Below are positions 12,833 through 25,439 of a stretch of DNA of 64,000 nt, piece after piece. The stretch lies in assembly GCF_950023065.1 (NCBI RefSeq), contig NC_088680.1, forward strand, positions 23,424,559 to 23,488,558. The letters run 5' to 3'. Position numbers and translations under genes: made by a program. Numbering within the stretch: the stretch's first letter is position 1; every line of letters starts with the position of its first letter. The stretch is from Planococcus citri. Taxonomy: Eukaryota; Arthropoda; Insecta; Hemiptera; Pseudococcidae. A model generated the notes under the pieces. The model worked only from the letters and a program-made list of their open reading frames with translations. It did no database searches and had not been told where the DNA came from.

Positions 12833-13721
12833 AAAGTTACCTTGACACGAACAGTGTGAACACATCGTCCGGAATCGATTACCTTTTATAAATCAAATAC
12901 GTATACTTATAGGTCATGTATACGCTTGACTTCAATATAGAGGTACTCTCTCCGTCTCTCGTACATAATACTCTCGTATGTAACATCCCCACAAGCGCAC
13001 TGTATACTTACTGTACATATAAATTATCGAATTTGAATCTTATACTTATACGTAATTTTTTTTTTTTTTTTTTTTACAAATTTTGCATTTTTGTCTCTCT
13101 TCATTTTTTCTATTATAAAAACTTGAAATTTGTTTGTGATGTGATCGATCTTAATACATATGTGTAACTAAAAACTCGTCTCGTCGTATAAAATACGTAA
13201 TTTATAAAACAGCAATAATTACACGAAACGCTTACCCGAGGACCAATCGTACGTAATTGTAAATCTGAAACATAAACAAACGTTTTTATATTAGTTTTCT
13301 AAAAATAAGCATCGAATTGCGTGACTGACTAAATATGCAGTTGTCCTTTTTAATGTGTTACTATTTAAACGATATTTATACCTATAGCTGTGTAAATTGT
13401 TAAATTGTTTACCACTTGTTTTTGAAAATTATTTATCATTTGGAATTTTTTTTCTCTCTCTCTATTTCTCTTACGTTGTACATTCCATTTTCTCTGTATT
13501 TAACGTACATGCATAATTTTAAATTGAATTTTTAATTATCTATCTAATTTCGATAACGACTTTTTACCAATTTTAATGATGCAATATGTACTGGTAATGT
13601 TGTTAAACATATAAGTTATGTGTATAAATATTTTATAGAAATATAGATCAAGCGATTTGAATTTTTCATTTTTTTGATTAGTGATTTTTCAAAAACTAAT
13701 GATAATATTTTAAAAATTAAA
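12833..13721 (+). other. Probable G6PD 3' untranslated region
   Basis: This is an AT-rich stretch directly after the G6PD stop codon. No canonical AATAAA was seen; the best polyadenylation-like word is ATTAAA at 13716-13721. The 3' end therefore remains unplaced. Confidence 0.4.
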
Positions 13722-13754
13722 TGAAAAATACTTAACAAAATTTTTATTACTCCT

Positions 13755-13787
<33 letters not shown>

Positions 13788-15524
13788 TATGAATAACAGG
13801 TAAGTATACTATGTTTTATAAATAATTTTAGCAGAATATCAAGAATAAGTAAAGGGAAATTCAATTCCTTTTGCTCTGTGAGGCTGTTCTGAATCTGTTT
13901 TTTTTTAGAATTTCAAAGCTAGGAGTCCGAATTGAAATTAAAAATGAAAAATATCGATAATTTGAAGAAAAATGAAATGAAATTTCTTGATTACCTAATA
14001 TTTCGAAAATCGAGTTTAAATCATTATTTTATAATACTTTTTTTTCAACCAGGTTGTTACCTACTTCATCAAATTCCCTTCCTTCATTTACATTGATTGC
14101 CTGAAAAAAAATTACAGTAGAACAAAAAAATCAAAATTTCTGCTTGTGAACCTCGATTTTCCAATTAAACATAATTATAATTATTTTATTTTGAAGACTC
14201 AAAATGAACATAATTCATTCAATAATTATACATTTTTTTTAAAAATTGTAATTGGTATTGTGAAAGATTTTTCTGGAGAAATTCATTTTTCATTTTTCGA
14301 AGATATATTTTTCTAACTTTGAAATGAAAAAAAAGGAAATTAGTGAATTTATTCTTTCTGTTCATCAACCTAGCATGATCTTGCAACATTATGATTCAAA
14401 ACAATTTAAAAAAAAAAAAAAGATTTTTCAACATCTCTATAAACAGAAATTTATACACGGCGAATTGCTTCAGGTTTACAATTTTTTTCACAATGCAAAT
14501 TGAAGTAGGTACAAAGGAAGTAATAAGATTATTTTTTTTCGTTAATACGAGTATTTTACTTTTATCGAGTATTCAGGTTCACCAACTGAAAAAATGCCTT
14601 CAAACGCACGTTTAGGCAACTCATATTATTCTGAAGTAGAATATAAAGCTGCTCAACTTCCTAGATAGAGATACGAGTACTTGAATCTTGAATACACGAT
14701 TATGATTTTTCTTCAATTCAAAAATCCAAAAGGATTTTTTTCAAAATAAACACGCGATTTTCAAATTTAAAAGAAAATCAAGAGGGAAAAATGACCACAA
14801 AAAATGAAACAGCAGAATACAAAGTTCAATTCGTTTACATTTTGTCTTCATGAGACGTAACAATACCTGGCATCATCTTTTACCCAAGGTCTCGTTCATA
14901 CATTCGATTTTGATAGGCTTGTACAACGCATTTCTACACAGCCTATAACTTTCCACTCCCTTCCTTGCAAATCCAAGCAACCATCATTTCACTTTCACTC
15001 TCCTGATACTAAAACATCTAAAAATTACGTAAATTTTTGGAAAATTTTGGGCAAAACAAGGACAAAAGTAATGATTTACGCACTATTTTCTGTCTACGCA
15101 TTTTCATAATCATATTTAGAAGCCAGACAGATTTTCAAACCCTTACGAAGGTTTGAAAAGTTCAGTTTAAAAATATTTTGATGTACGATGGAATATTTCG
15201 GATAATTTTTCAAGGTCATCGAAACTTCTATGCACCCTGAACCGTAATCAATTAATTTTTCTACGAATTTTCCGACTGAATATAAAATTTGTAATTTTTA
15301 AAGAATTAATTCAAAACAAAACAAAATGTCTTTTTAATGACTGACACATTTTTATCTCAACTCATTAATTTTATAATCTACGTTTAAATCACAATCCATT
15401 ATCAAACACACTCGATCATTCATCCAATTAAATGAGCCAAAACGAATCACCTAAATTGAATTAATTTCGAAAAAGTACACATTATAAAAATCCTTTCACT
15501 GAATTTTTTCAAAGACGCCACCCT
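13722..15524. other. Non-coding AT-rich spacer
   Basis: No exon, RNA gene or repeat family was recognised. The few open frames here are short and of A/T-run composition. Confidence 0.45.
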
Positions 15525-15836
15525 TCACCATTGAAATTTGTCCTTGGAACGTATAGCAATCGATATACGTATTAACCTACCCAACAAATTCTCGGCGAAT
15601 TTACTTTCTCGTGGAATTTCGACGCTTTTAAATCGATCGATGACGTAAGCAGTTCGCTTCCTGTAGGCTTTTTGAAAACCTATCGGAAAACTATACTCGC
15701 CTGATATCAGGCTCCTGGCGAGACATTCCGTTCGTGGCTTTGCACCGAAAGGGATGAAAATTCGAGGGAAATTCGCAATGTAGAAACCTCCCAACGGATC
15801 ATAGTTTTTTAATAATTTAGCGGGTAAATTTGTAAC
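15525..15836 (-). CDS. Possible terminal exon of an unrecognised gene
   Basis: Reading leftwards from 15836, a GCGCAG acceptor-like sequence is followed by 103 open codons and a TGA at 15525-15527. The predicted peptide begins VTNLPAKLLKNYDPLGG, contains NFPRIFIPFGAKPRTECL and TAYVIDRFKSVEIP, and ends SKDKFQW. G+C and CpG content are higher than in the neighbouring sequence, and codon use lacks the A/T runs of the spurious frames. I do not recognise the family. FIPFGAKPR superficially recalls a P450 haem loop, but the required spacing and cysteine pattern are absent. No upstream exon was identified. It could be a real 3' exon, a pseudogene scrap, or chance. Confidence 0.3.
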   Translation of the reverse strand, partial: VTNLPAKLLKNYDPLGGFYIANFPRIFIPFGAKPRTECLARSLISGEYSFPIGFQKAYRKRTAYVIDRFKSVEIPRESKFAENLLGRLIRISIAIRSKDKFQW

Positions 15837-18800
15837 CTGCGCATACCTTGGAAAAAGTGGGAATTTTCATCGACAATTTCATTGGGTTTTTGAAAGTAGT
15901 ATAAACAACATAAACGGTAATTAGAATTACCTACATATTATATCGTAAACAAAATACTTTTTCAAAGGACAAATACAACGATATAATATCCAAGTACGTG
16001 TACTTATACCCCAAAGGATCTAAAATAACTTGGTAACATTAAAATAATTTACTAATTGTCGACAATTACTAGCAATAAAAATACACTATCGATTTCAACA
16101 ACCAACGTACTGCGCTTGTCTCATCGAACTATAAGGCAAACCCTACTCTAGAAAAAACCCCACACGATCCGACTTACAAACAGTAAGTTGTGCACTCGTC
16201 GCTCGGCTCGGCGTGGAAATTGAAAATAATCTAGCACCGCAAGGGGTATCCAAATTAACCTATCAATGCGAGAAAATCGCATCGAGAAACTTTTATCGTA
16301 GGTATATAGCATGGCAACGAGTCAATGATATAACCGCATCGCAACTATACGAGTAGTCGAGTACACTCGATATTGTTTCCTGTTCGCAGTTCTAATTATC
16401 GCAGATTGTAACTACTTTCTTACGTAAACGATCGAGTATCAAGAAAATTAACCGTGACGCCGAGTAATTATATAGGTGCTCATCCGCACAAAGTATACCC
16501 ACACCTTGATGGCTATTTACAAAATATTCGTAATATCAGGCCTTATTTCCATATTAGGTACTCTCGTTTTCAAACCTAATCATCGCCGAAAATGTCACGG
16601 TTTCGCGAATCTCCGACGTATTTCCGATTTCAATTTTCCCCAAGCATCCCTGTGCTCTTCGTCTTCCCAACTGTTGGAATTCTTTCGCCTCGTAAACGAT
16701 TTCCTGACTAGTTTTTCGACGAATCGACTCGAAGGTTGATTCGTCGAATCACATACCTACCTAGTACCTACCGAAAACACACAAGTAAATAGCGTACGAT
16801 GAGCGAAGGGCCGTTACTTTTACGATGCTCGATGTGTGACATAATTTTAATATTAGCGCACAGTTGCGGCATTATAGAAGTAAACGGCGATAAAACGCTG
16901 TATAAACAACAATTAACCAATGGTAACTTCTACAAAACATGTTTAAACCATCACACATCGTATATTCATTACGTAATTATTATCAACTTTTCCACATTCG
17001 TTGTGTTTTGTTCTCAAATGTTTTTTCTTCTCGTCTTATCAATCCCATACCTATACCTAGACCTACGCATTCCGCAATTATGCAAAAATCGACCGAAAAT
17101 TTACATTTTGAAAAACGCTCCGCGGCAGCATTCGTTTTCGTATATTCGTAAACGGTTTATTTACATAAGAAATTTTGTCCACTATATTCAAACACGATGA
17201 ATGATTTCAAAATCGTGGCGTTTTTTTCGTATTTTCGACACGAGAACAAAATATCAACTTCTTTGTAAATTTTAATTCAGATGTCGATAAATATTCAGAA
17301 GCGCTGGATTCTGAATGAGATGCTTTTTTACAATAGGAATTTCGAGTATTTTTCACGATTTTTACCCATAATTCACTCATTTAAATATTTAGCACTACCT
17401 ATCTTTGAAATGAAGGAAGGAGAACCCGCTGATTATAATTTATTGGGACCAAGAATCTTATGCAGTTGAAATATGCGCGTATGTGACGGTTCGAAATGTA
17501 CTCACAAATATGCAACAGTCTCTGGAAAAAATATTTCAAGCAGAGAAACGTAAAAATACAAAAATTAAAACAGGCGAGATCACAATATTTCTATTTTAAT
17601 GCCATTTATTTTCAAGTTCATTTTCCATGTAATTTCACGAAATCTTCTCAATTTTGAATCCCTAAAAATGTAATCTGCCAAAAAATAAATTTAAAATTTC
17701 AGAAAATTCCCAGCTCTATGCAAGCCAAATTTTTGTTAAGACAGAAAAGTACTCTATTTGATTACAGTTATTACAAAATATTTTCATTAATGTTTTTAAG
17801 AAGAGGGAGGGAGAGCGGAATTCATTCATCTTTAAAATTCAAATTTTTAATATCTAAGACAATAAATAATACATATGCATTAAAAAAATATTGAAATTGA
17901 AAAAAACACACACACACACACAAAACAATAAAACCAAAACCTATACTAATTCTTTCTACATTGATTTCGATTTTACTTCTTTTTTTTGGTTTTTGCTGAT
18001 TGATTTTCGATTTTTTTTTGTGGTTTCTTAAATTTTTTCGTAGTTTTGGCAAGGAAAAAATGGTAACCGAAACCAAAACCACCAAAATTGCCAATTGACT
18101 TAAATCTGACAATAGCAAAAGTAAACGAAAAATGAACAAAAAAAATAATAATAATAAAAAGAGAATATCTATTAGAAAAAAAACAATTCTAAACATTGAA
18201 ATTTCTATTTCAAAACAAGAGGAAGTTGTTTTTAGAAAATCCGGAATTATTTTTTAAAAAAGAATACGTATCTAGGCATTTTTCGTTCACCAAAAATAAG
18301 GCTCGAAAACTTGTTGAAAAATAAAACAAAAAGACAATAAAAAAACTCGAAAAATTTCCAATTACGGTAAAAAATTATCCAAAGAACTGTTTTTTTTCCA
18401 AAACTGAAAATGGCAAAAAAAAATGAATCATTTTCTGAAATTTTAACTAAATTCAAATGTTTAAGAAAAAAAAAAGAAATAACCTTAAGTCTGAAGAAAT
18501 TGCTCAAAATGAAAATATTTTACAACGTTGTTTTACTTTTCAAAAACTGATTTGAACTTTACTTATTGTGGGTGCTAATTTTTAAATTCAAGAATGAAAA
18601 AAAATTGACTAGAAAAATTTCAACAAAAAAAAACAGAAGCAAATGAATAGCAAAATTCAGATGTTTTTTTAAAAACGTTAATAAAAAATAATTACATACG
18701 TTGTTTCTGAAAATTAGAAATTTTTTGGAATTTTTACCTCTGACTCGCCCCCCCCCCCTCCCTCCCAAAAAAAACTTCTAACCTGTGCTGTTTGCAGTTG

Positions 18801-19256
18801 CTAAAATCAGTATTATTGTACAAACTTTTAAAACAGCTCTCATGATTTCGGAAGGAGGTCTAGCGTTAAGGAAGAACGAAAGAGCATGAAAAAGCACCAC
18901 CAACTCTGCCAACCAAAATTTCATTTTTGAGATTGGAAAAATGTTTAAAAATAACAAAGCCAACGATAAAAAAAATCAAAATTTTACGAAATTGAGCCAG
19001 AAATGCTTAATTTATGGTACACTCTATTCTTAAACAATCCCTTCTCCTCGAAAAAACGACCGTAAGAGGTTTTGAGCCATTTTGAGCAGTTCTGAGGCCT
19101 CCAGTAGAATGATTATTGAAAATCACAATCTTCATAAGATTTCAATCAATTTAGAAAGCTGAAATTTGGAACGTACTTAAATGTATTCAAGATAATTTCC
19201 AATTGTTTGAAGCTTTCAGCGACATCGACATTTCGATTCGACTTTTCCAAAAATAG
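15837..19256. other. Spacer with CpG-richer part and microsatellites
   Basis: From about 16140 to 17200 the sequence is CpG-richer and could be a promoter or unannotated exon. An open frame at 16476-16739 (+) begins with a hydrophobic leader-like segment (MAIYKIFVISGLISILG) but matches nothing I know. A CA microsatellite lies near 17906-17922 and a poly-C tract near 18747-18758. Nothing else is supportable. Confidence 0.35.
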
Positions 19257-20120
19257 CCTGATGAATTCTGGTGACTTCTTGGTGACAGATTCACCAGAAG
19301 TCACCAAGTGGGTTTATTGCTTTTTTTGGCGAATTGTTGGTGAAAAAATCACGAGAATGTGCTCATGGCCTTTGAACATTTTTAAGAATATCTGGTAATC
19401 TTTGGTGAATTCTGGTGACTTGTTGGCGACAGATTCACCAGAAGTCACCGAGTGAGTTTTTCACCATTTTTTAGGTGAGTTACGATGAAAAAATCTCCAG
19501 AATTTCTTCAGGGTCCTTGAAATTTTTTTTTAAAAGTACCGTGATTCCTTGGTGAATTCTGGTGACTTTCTGGTGACAGTTTCCCCAGAAGTATCCAAGT
19601 GAGTTTTCAACTTTTTTAATGTGAATTCGTGATGAAAAAAACACCAGAATGTCCTCATGTCCCAAGAAATTTTTTTTGAATGTCTGGGAACTCCTCAGTG
19701 AATTCTGGTGACAGATTCACCAGAAGTCAAGTGAATTTTTGAATTTTTGAATTTTTTTAGGTGAATTTATTATGAAGAAATCACCAGAATGTCCTCATGA
19801 TCGTAGAAATTTTTTCTGAATGTCTGGTGACTCCTTGACGAATTCTGGTGACTTCTTGGTGACAGATTCACCAAAAGTTACCAAGTGAGTTTATCGTTTT
19901 TTTTTTATGACGAATGGTTGGTGCAAAAATCACGAGAATGTCCTCGTGGCCTTTGAAATTTTCTTAGAATGTCCTTCGTTGATCCTTGGTGAATTCTAAT
20001 TCTGGTGACTTCTTGGTGACAGATTCACCAAAAGCCACCAGGTGAGTTTTCAACTTTTTTTTGCCGAATTTATGATTTAAAAAAATCACTAGAATGTCCT
20101 CATGACCCTAGAAGTTTTTT
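19257..20120 (+). repeat. Array 1 of a roughly 150-bp hairpin-bearing repeat
   Basis: Six degenerate units are present, with cores near 19283, 19437, 19586, 19708, 19866 and 20025. Each core pairs GGTGACTTCTTGGTGA with TTCACCAGAAGTCACC across a CAGA spacer, making a near-perfect hairpin. Between cores each unit has a GATGAAAAAATCACCAGAAT, GTCCTCATGACC and GAATGTCTGGTGACTCCT series. A second array of the same family lies at 24500-25275 in the same orientation. Confidence 0.88.
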
Positions 20121-20589
20121 TTGAACCCCACGTTTACAAAATTGATCAAATACATTTAAAAAGGAGCAATGGATTTTTATAAAATATCAGGTTTTTTCAT
20201 CAGTTGATGTTGAATTGTTAAAATGTCCTTATTTTTGCAATTCATCAATTCTCAACATTTTGACATTCATTTGATTTTCCATATTTTACACAACCTGCGT
20301 ATATTTATAGTATAGGTAGGTAGCGGTGCTATAAATACGTTGGACATTCCAACAGCATATTATTTTAGATTTTTTCTTGTTTTTTTTTTTTTAATAAAAT
20401 GTAAACCGAATTTCTTTAGTTTTTTCTCCTGGCTTTTTTTGGAAAAAGAGAATGGTATTTTCGACCTATTTGTTGAAATGCTCCTCATTGCATGGAAACC
20501 ATTTGCTTCAACAGTTTTAAACCCAAAAAATCCACCAGGGGTTAAAATTACAGCCACTCTCACCATCTTTACATGCCTTCCTAGCATGA

Positions 20590-21955
20590 AATCCCCAACA
20601 TTGTATGATAGGGCATGTACAATTTGGGCACAAGATAAGCAAGCACACCAGAGGGTCAGTAATGACACATACAAACTGGGCACATAAGAAAAAAAGAACG
20701 AAAGGAACACATACAAATTGGGCACATTAGAATGAGCGAACGAAATCGAAAGGAACACATACAAATTGGGCACATTAGAAAAAATGAACGAAATCGAAAA
20801 GAAGCCATACTATTTCGACATACTAGAAAATAATCAAATAGGTAAAATAGATAGGACATGTATCCACACATATGTTCTCAATAGATTTCATCAAAGATGT
20901 ACAATTGTACATATGTAGGTACTCATCAACAAAGTAGGTACCTAGTACCTACTCTGCTAATTCATGTACTTACAATACTTACAAGGAAGGTGCCCCTGGT
21001 GACATTCACCGATTTCAACGATTTTTGCACCATTGAATAGAGGACATCGGACATAGCCTAACCCCAAATTTTCAGCTGCTGAAGTAGATATTTCAGTAAT
21101 CCCAGGGGATTTTTCGATTTTCACATGGCAATTTTGAAAAATTGCCCAGAAATCGTCGGCCCAGGTCGCATACCAAATCTTCTCGTATTATTTGGGCATT
21201 TTAATACATATCATGAGACTAGCCCGTGGTGAAATTTTCAGCTACTGAAGTTGATATTTTTTGACCAATTTTTATTTCAAAATATGCAATTTGAAAATCG
21301 AAAAATCGCCCTGCACGGCCAAAATATCAACTTCAGCAGCAACAAATTTCACTGTGGGTTAGTGTCATCATATGTATTAAAATTCCCAAATAATATGGGA
21401 GTTTTCAATATGCGACCTGCGCCGGCTATTTTTGATCAATTTTTCAAAATTGCTACTCGGATTTATACTTACGAGATGTGAAAAATCGAAAAATCGCTCT
21501 CAAAAATCGTAATATCAACTTCAGCACCTGAAAATTAATTGTGGTTAGGCTAAATTTGATGTCCTCTATCTAATGGTGCAAGAATCTTTGAAATCGGTGA
21601 ATGTCACCTGGGGCACCTCCCTTGTTAGGTACATAAAATTAAACTTACATCCATCCCTATTATCCGTATTAGAGTACTGTACCTAAACTAGGTACCTACT
21701 TGCGTATTTATGCGCAGGTTAGGTGTGACAAATTTTTTACATTCAAGTTTTTAAATAAAAGTTTTAAATGCGAGGTTCATTCTTTCCTGTGTGCCCAGTT
21801 TGTATGTGCTCTTTTCGTTCTTTTTTTTCTGGTGTGCCCAGTTTGTATGTGCCCAATTTGTATGTGTCATTAGAGGGCGATTTCTAGCAGTGTGCCCAGT
21901 TTGTATGCCAGGAGTGAGAATGTGCCCAAATTGTATATGCCCGTATGATAAACAT
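20590..21955. repeat. Outer inverted repeat with GGGCACA tandem units
   Basis: The left side (about 20590-20790) carries tandem units containing ACACATACAAATTGGGCACA followed by GAACGAAATCGAAAGGA. The right side (about 21789-21955) carries the reverse complement (TGTGCCCAGTTTGTATGTG). Both sides share an outer GGGCATRTACAATTTGGGCA. The two sides lie almost symmetrically around the inner foldback at 20982-21624, so the full structure may be one long inverted repeat of about 1.35 kb. Confidence 0.7.
20982..21624. mobile_element. Foldback element, 643 bp, TTA target duplication
   Basis: The left arm begins CAAGGAAGGTGCCCCTGGTG and the right arm ends with its imperfect complement (CACCTGGGGCACCTCCCTTG). 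Homology between arms continues inward through words such as ATTCACCGATTTCAA, TAGAGGACATC, GTCGCATA and TAATACATAT, almost to the centre near 21303. The flanks are TTA at 20979-20981 and TTA at 21625-21627. A 3-bp TTA duplication is the kind made by PIF/Harbinger transposases, but no transposase is present, so the superfamily is a guess. Confidence 0.75.
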
Positions 21956-24499
21956 CAACGCAACCTTACTTCCAAGCCATCCAAACGACCAATTTTTGCC
22001 ACTTTACAGGACCCATAAAACAAGCCACTTTTGTAACCATGAACACAGGTAATCCAACCGAATACTAAATACACACGTACGTATACTGTTACGGACACCC
22101 GATAGTCAATAATTTGCCAATTAAGTATCACTGCGGGTGTTGAAAATAGAAAAATATTTTCTCAAATAACAGGTACTTAGTTTATAACGTAATAGCCGAC
22201 CACGTTGTATGTAATATAGGTCAAAGTACAGACCATTATTGAGAATTTTTCCTCAGCAACTCGATCGCGAACTTATCGATATTTGAGACGACGACACCAC
22301 CACCTCATCGTATTGTATGCACATTCGCCAAATCACGCTATTAATTAATACGAATCACTTGGAACAAAATTATTCTCAGCCCAATGACCCCACAACGTAA
22401 TCGTACTTCGTACGTATAAGTATACGAGTTAAATTATCACATCGAAAGGACGAAAGCGAAAGCTCTTCGCAGATTAAATGGCATAAACCTTCGCCTTGGT
22501 AAAAAATGATTACCGATGACGTTAACGTACTGCACATTACCGTCTAAACGTGCGGCCTAGTTGAATGAAAAATATTAAAAATTATCCGTCGTTTGATTTA
22601 CGAGTAGTATTTCCAACGTGTAGGTACATTTTCGTCGAATTGTTTACGATTTAGCTGCGATGAAAATTCAAAAAAAATTTCTAATTTTAACGATGACGGC
22701 GTTTACTCCCTACTTATCGCAGAAGCGCACAACAAAATAGATCCAAGTAGGTCTAGGACAATTACTCATTTTCAACTCGATGATTAATTTGTAATACTAT
22801 AATTCGATATATTCACTTATTAGTATTCCATCTGTTTATTTCAAGCGTCTATAAAAGATTTTCGCCAATATTGGGCGTTTACGTAGAATTAAGAGAATGT
22901 TTCAGGGATTCTTATAAGATGACTCGTGTGCTTATTATTTACTCTTTTATACATATACGATAAAAGTGATCTGAATCTCGTCTTTAATGGCAGCAGCGTA
23001 AGGAGTCAAATAACTTATCTCGTGACCATAATATAATTACGGTCCACCCTTCTTTTTTTTTTCTTCGTAAAAACAACGTAGTTTTAAAATATTTCGATAG
23101 ATACCTATGTACACCTAAACTGATAACATACTAATTGAAAAATGAAACAAAAAACACCGTATAATTATCCATCTCTGAATCTTGATCTTGGCCTATTAAA
23201 TTGAGTTTATAAAAAAAAGGGGAAAAAACTAGTCTGTTTCATTGTCACAGTAAGATGATTTTTGCGGAATACCACCGCACCGCAGACTACACTATATACC
23301 GGACAAGAATCTCTATGTAACCACCTCGAGCTCGAGCCAGGATATGCACTAGCACAGATCCTTGAATGCAGAACAAAAAAAAACCTCCAGCTCCGTTCTT
23401 CTTGGGTATCCGGTGCCAGGAGCTTGGTGCCCAAAGCCCATTGCTCGTATTACGACGTCTTTTTTATTTTTATTTTAAAATTCAATCGAATCAGATATCT
23501 ACTACTTAATCACGCCAGTATTCAAGATTATGACAAAACACACGAAAGTATATACCTAAGTATACGTATGTAGCGTGTAACCTTTATGTAACTTATAATG
23601 GCAGCCGGTACGCGAAGCGAAACGTAATAGAATTTGTTTCGCATCCTCGAGTTATGTAGATTTTAGATTGAGACGGGCTTCTAATCGAGCCTTATTATTA
23701 GGCTATGACTTTCTCCGTAAACAGAAGGAACTTGATAAAATAACAAATATGGTCACACTATTCTGCCAAGGATTAACGTTCATTGGTCAACTATACGTGC
23801 GTGTATGGTACCCTAATTTTTAATGGGCACGAGTACCACTAGTACCTTTTTTTTCGCTATATTTTCTTCAATTTTTTTTTTCTCTTTCATTTTTTTCTCT
23901 TTCTGCAACTATGCTGGTATTGCGTAATGGGCCAGTGCACTGGTCATATCGTGTTTACAATCTGGAAATTGTATTTTTCAGTAAAATACCCACAGCGGTG
24001 ATACGAACCATGCAAACCAGAAAATGCAGGTCAGCAATGACAATTTTTTTCAAAACTGAAGTCAACATTTTTTCAAAATTAAGTTTTCCGGTTTGGGTTA
24101 ACAATATTTGTAACTAGGTAATTAATTAACTATCAAATGAAAATTATTCAATTTCAAAACCAAAATGAAAAACATTACCACAAAAGCTTCAAGCTCTTCG
24201 CATCAATTGTAATGAACTAACGAAATTCAAGTTTCAGTTTAAGAAATTTTAAAACAAGATTCAGAACCGAAGTTGTGAGTCAAAAATTTTGTTGTAGATA
24301 CCTTAATTATAGAGGGATGGAGGGGAAGGAGGGAGCGGGAGAAATAGGAAGGGAAGTTTTGCTTGGGAACTAAAAAATACAGGCGTCGTTATTGCCTTTG
24401 TTGAAAAAAAACCGTAGGGAACCGTTTTTTACTGAAAAGGACATTACCTTACTTATCTAATCACTTAATCAGAAAACAACCAAATGATTAATTGCAGGA
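21956..24499. other. Spacer, no gene recognised
   Basis: The segment 23250-23460 has higher G+C and open frames on both strands, but no family resemblance. The rest is AT-rich with no repeat that I could pair elsewhere. Confidence 0.4.
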
Positions 24500-25275
24500 G
24501 AAAAACAACCCTAATGTCCTCATGGCCTTTGAAATTTTTTGAACATCTGGTGACTCCTCGGTGAATTCTGGTGACTGATTCACCAGAAGTCAACAAAGTG
24601 GGGTTTTTGTTTTTTTTTTGATGACGAATTGTCAGTGAAAAAGTCACCAGAATGTCCTCATGGCTTTTGAAAATTTTATTGAATGTCTGGTGACTACTTG
24701 GTGAATTCTTGGTGACGGATTCACCAGAAGTCACCAAACGAGTTTTTGACTTTTTTTTCGAATTGTCAGTGAAAAAGTCACCAGAACGTTCTCATGACCC
24801 CAGAAAAATTTCTTGAATGTCTGGTGACTCCTCGGTGAATTCTGGTCACTTCTTGTTGACAGATTCACCAGAAGTCACCAAGTGAGTTTATTGTCTTTTT
24901 TTTCATAGTGAATTGCAGGAGAAAAAACCACCCTAATGTGCTCATGGCCTTTGAAAATTTTTTTGAATGTTTGGTGACTACTAGATGAATTCTGGTGACT
25001 TCTTGGTGACGGATTCACCAGAAGTCACGAAGTGAGTTTTTGATTCATTTTTTTTTAGGTGAACTTATAATGAAGAAATCACCCGAATGTCCTCATGACC
25101 CTGGAAAAATTTCTTGAATGTACTACTTGGTGAATTCTGGCGACTTCTTGATGACTGATTCACCAGAAGTCGCCAAGTGAGTTTTTGAATATTTTTAAGT
25201 GAATTTACGATGAAAAATTGCCAGGATATCCTCATGACCCTAGAAATTTTTTTGGTGAATTCTTGTGACTTGAAA
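24500..25275 (+). repeat. Array 2 of the roughly 150-bp hairpin-bearing repeat
   Basis: Five units have TTCACCAGAAGTCACC-type cores near 24581, 24721, 24867, 25016 and 25161, spaced 140-149 bp apart. They are preceded by GTGAATTCTGGTGACTTCTT and separated by AAGTCACCAGAATGTCCTCA. The unit and orientation are the same as in the array at 19257-20120. Confidence 0.88.
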
Positions 25276-25439
25276 ATTCCCAACTTTAATTCTTCCCAAT
25301 TTTTTCGACTCCAAGTACAGATTTGGTATTTTTTTTTTATTTTTAAAGGCCATCAATTTTCAAAATCTGTTAAATATTATAAATGGAAACTTTGGAAGAA
25401 GGGGTGGGGGGGAGGTGCCATGTTTGCAAAAAATTGTTG

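Noticed and set aside
15720..15790. Possible cytochrome P450 haem-binding loop in FIPFGAKPRTECL
   Set aside because: The P450 signature needs FxxGxRxCxG spacing; here residues and spacing do not fit and no upstream P450 motifs were found.
20360..20871. Overlapping minus-strand frames with repeated CMCSF-type peptides
   Set aside because: They are translations of the GGGCACA tandem repeat, not a protein family.
23207..23573. G+C-richer segment with frames on both strands
   Set aside because: Neither peptide resembles a known family, and both strands are open, which argues for composition rather than coding.
24465..25283. Minus-strand frames with repeated GHEDI/ESVT peptides
   Set aside because: These are a by-product of the roughly 150-bp satellite; the same peptide appears in unrelated registers in array 1.
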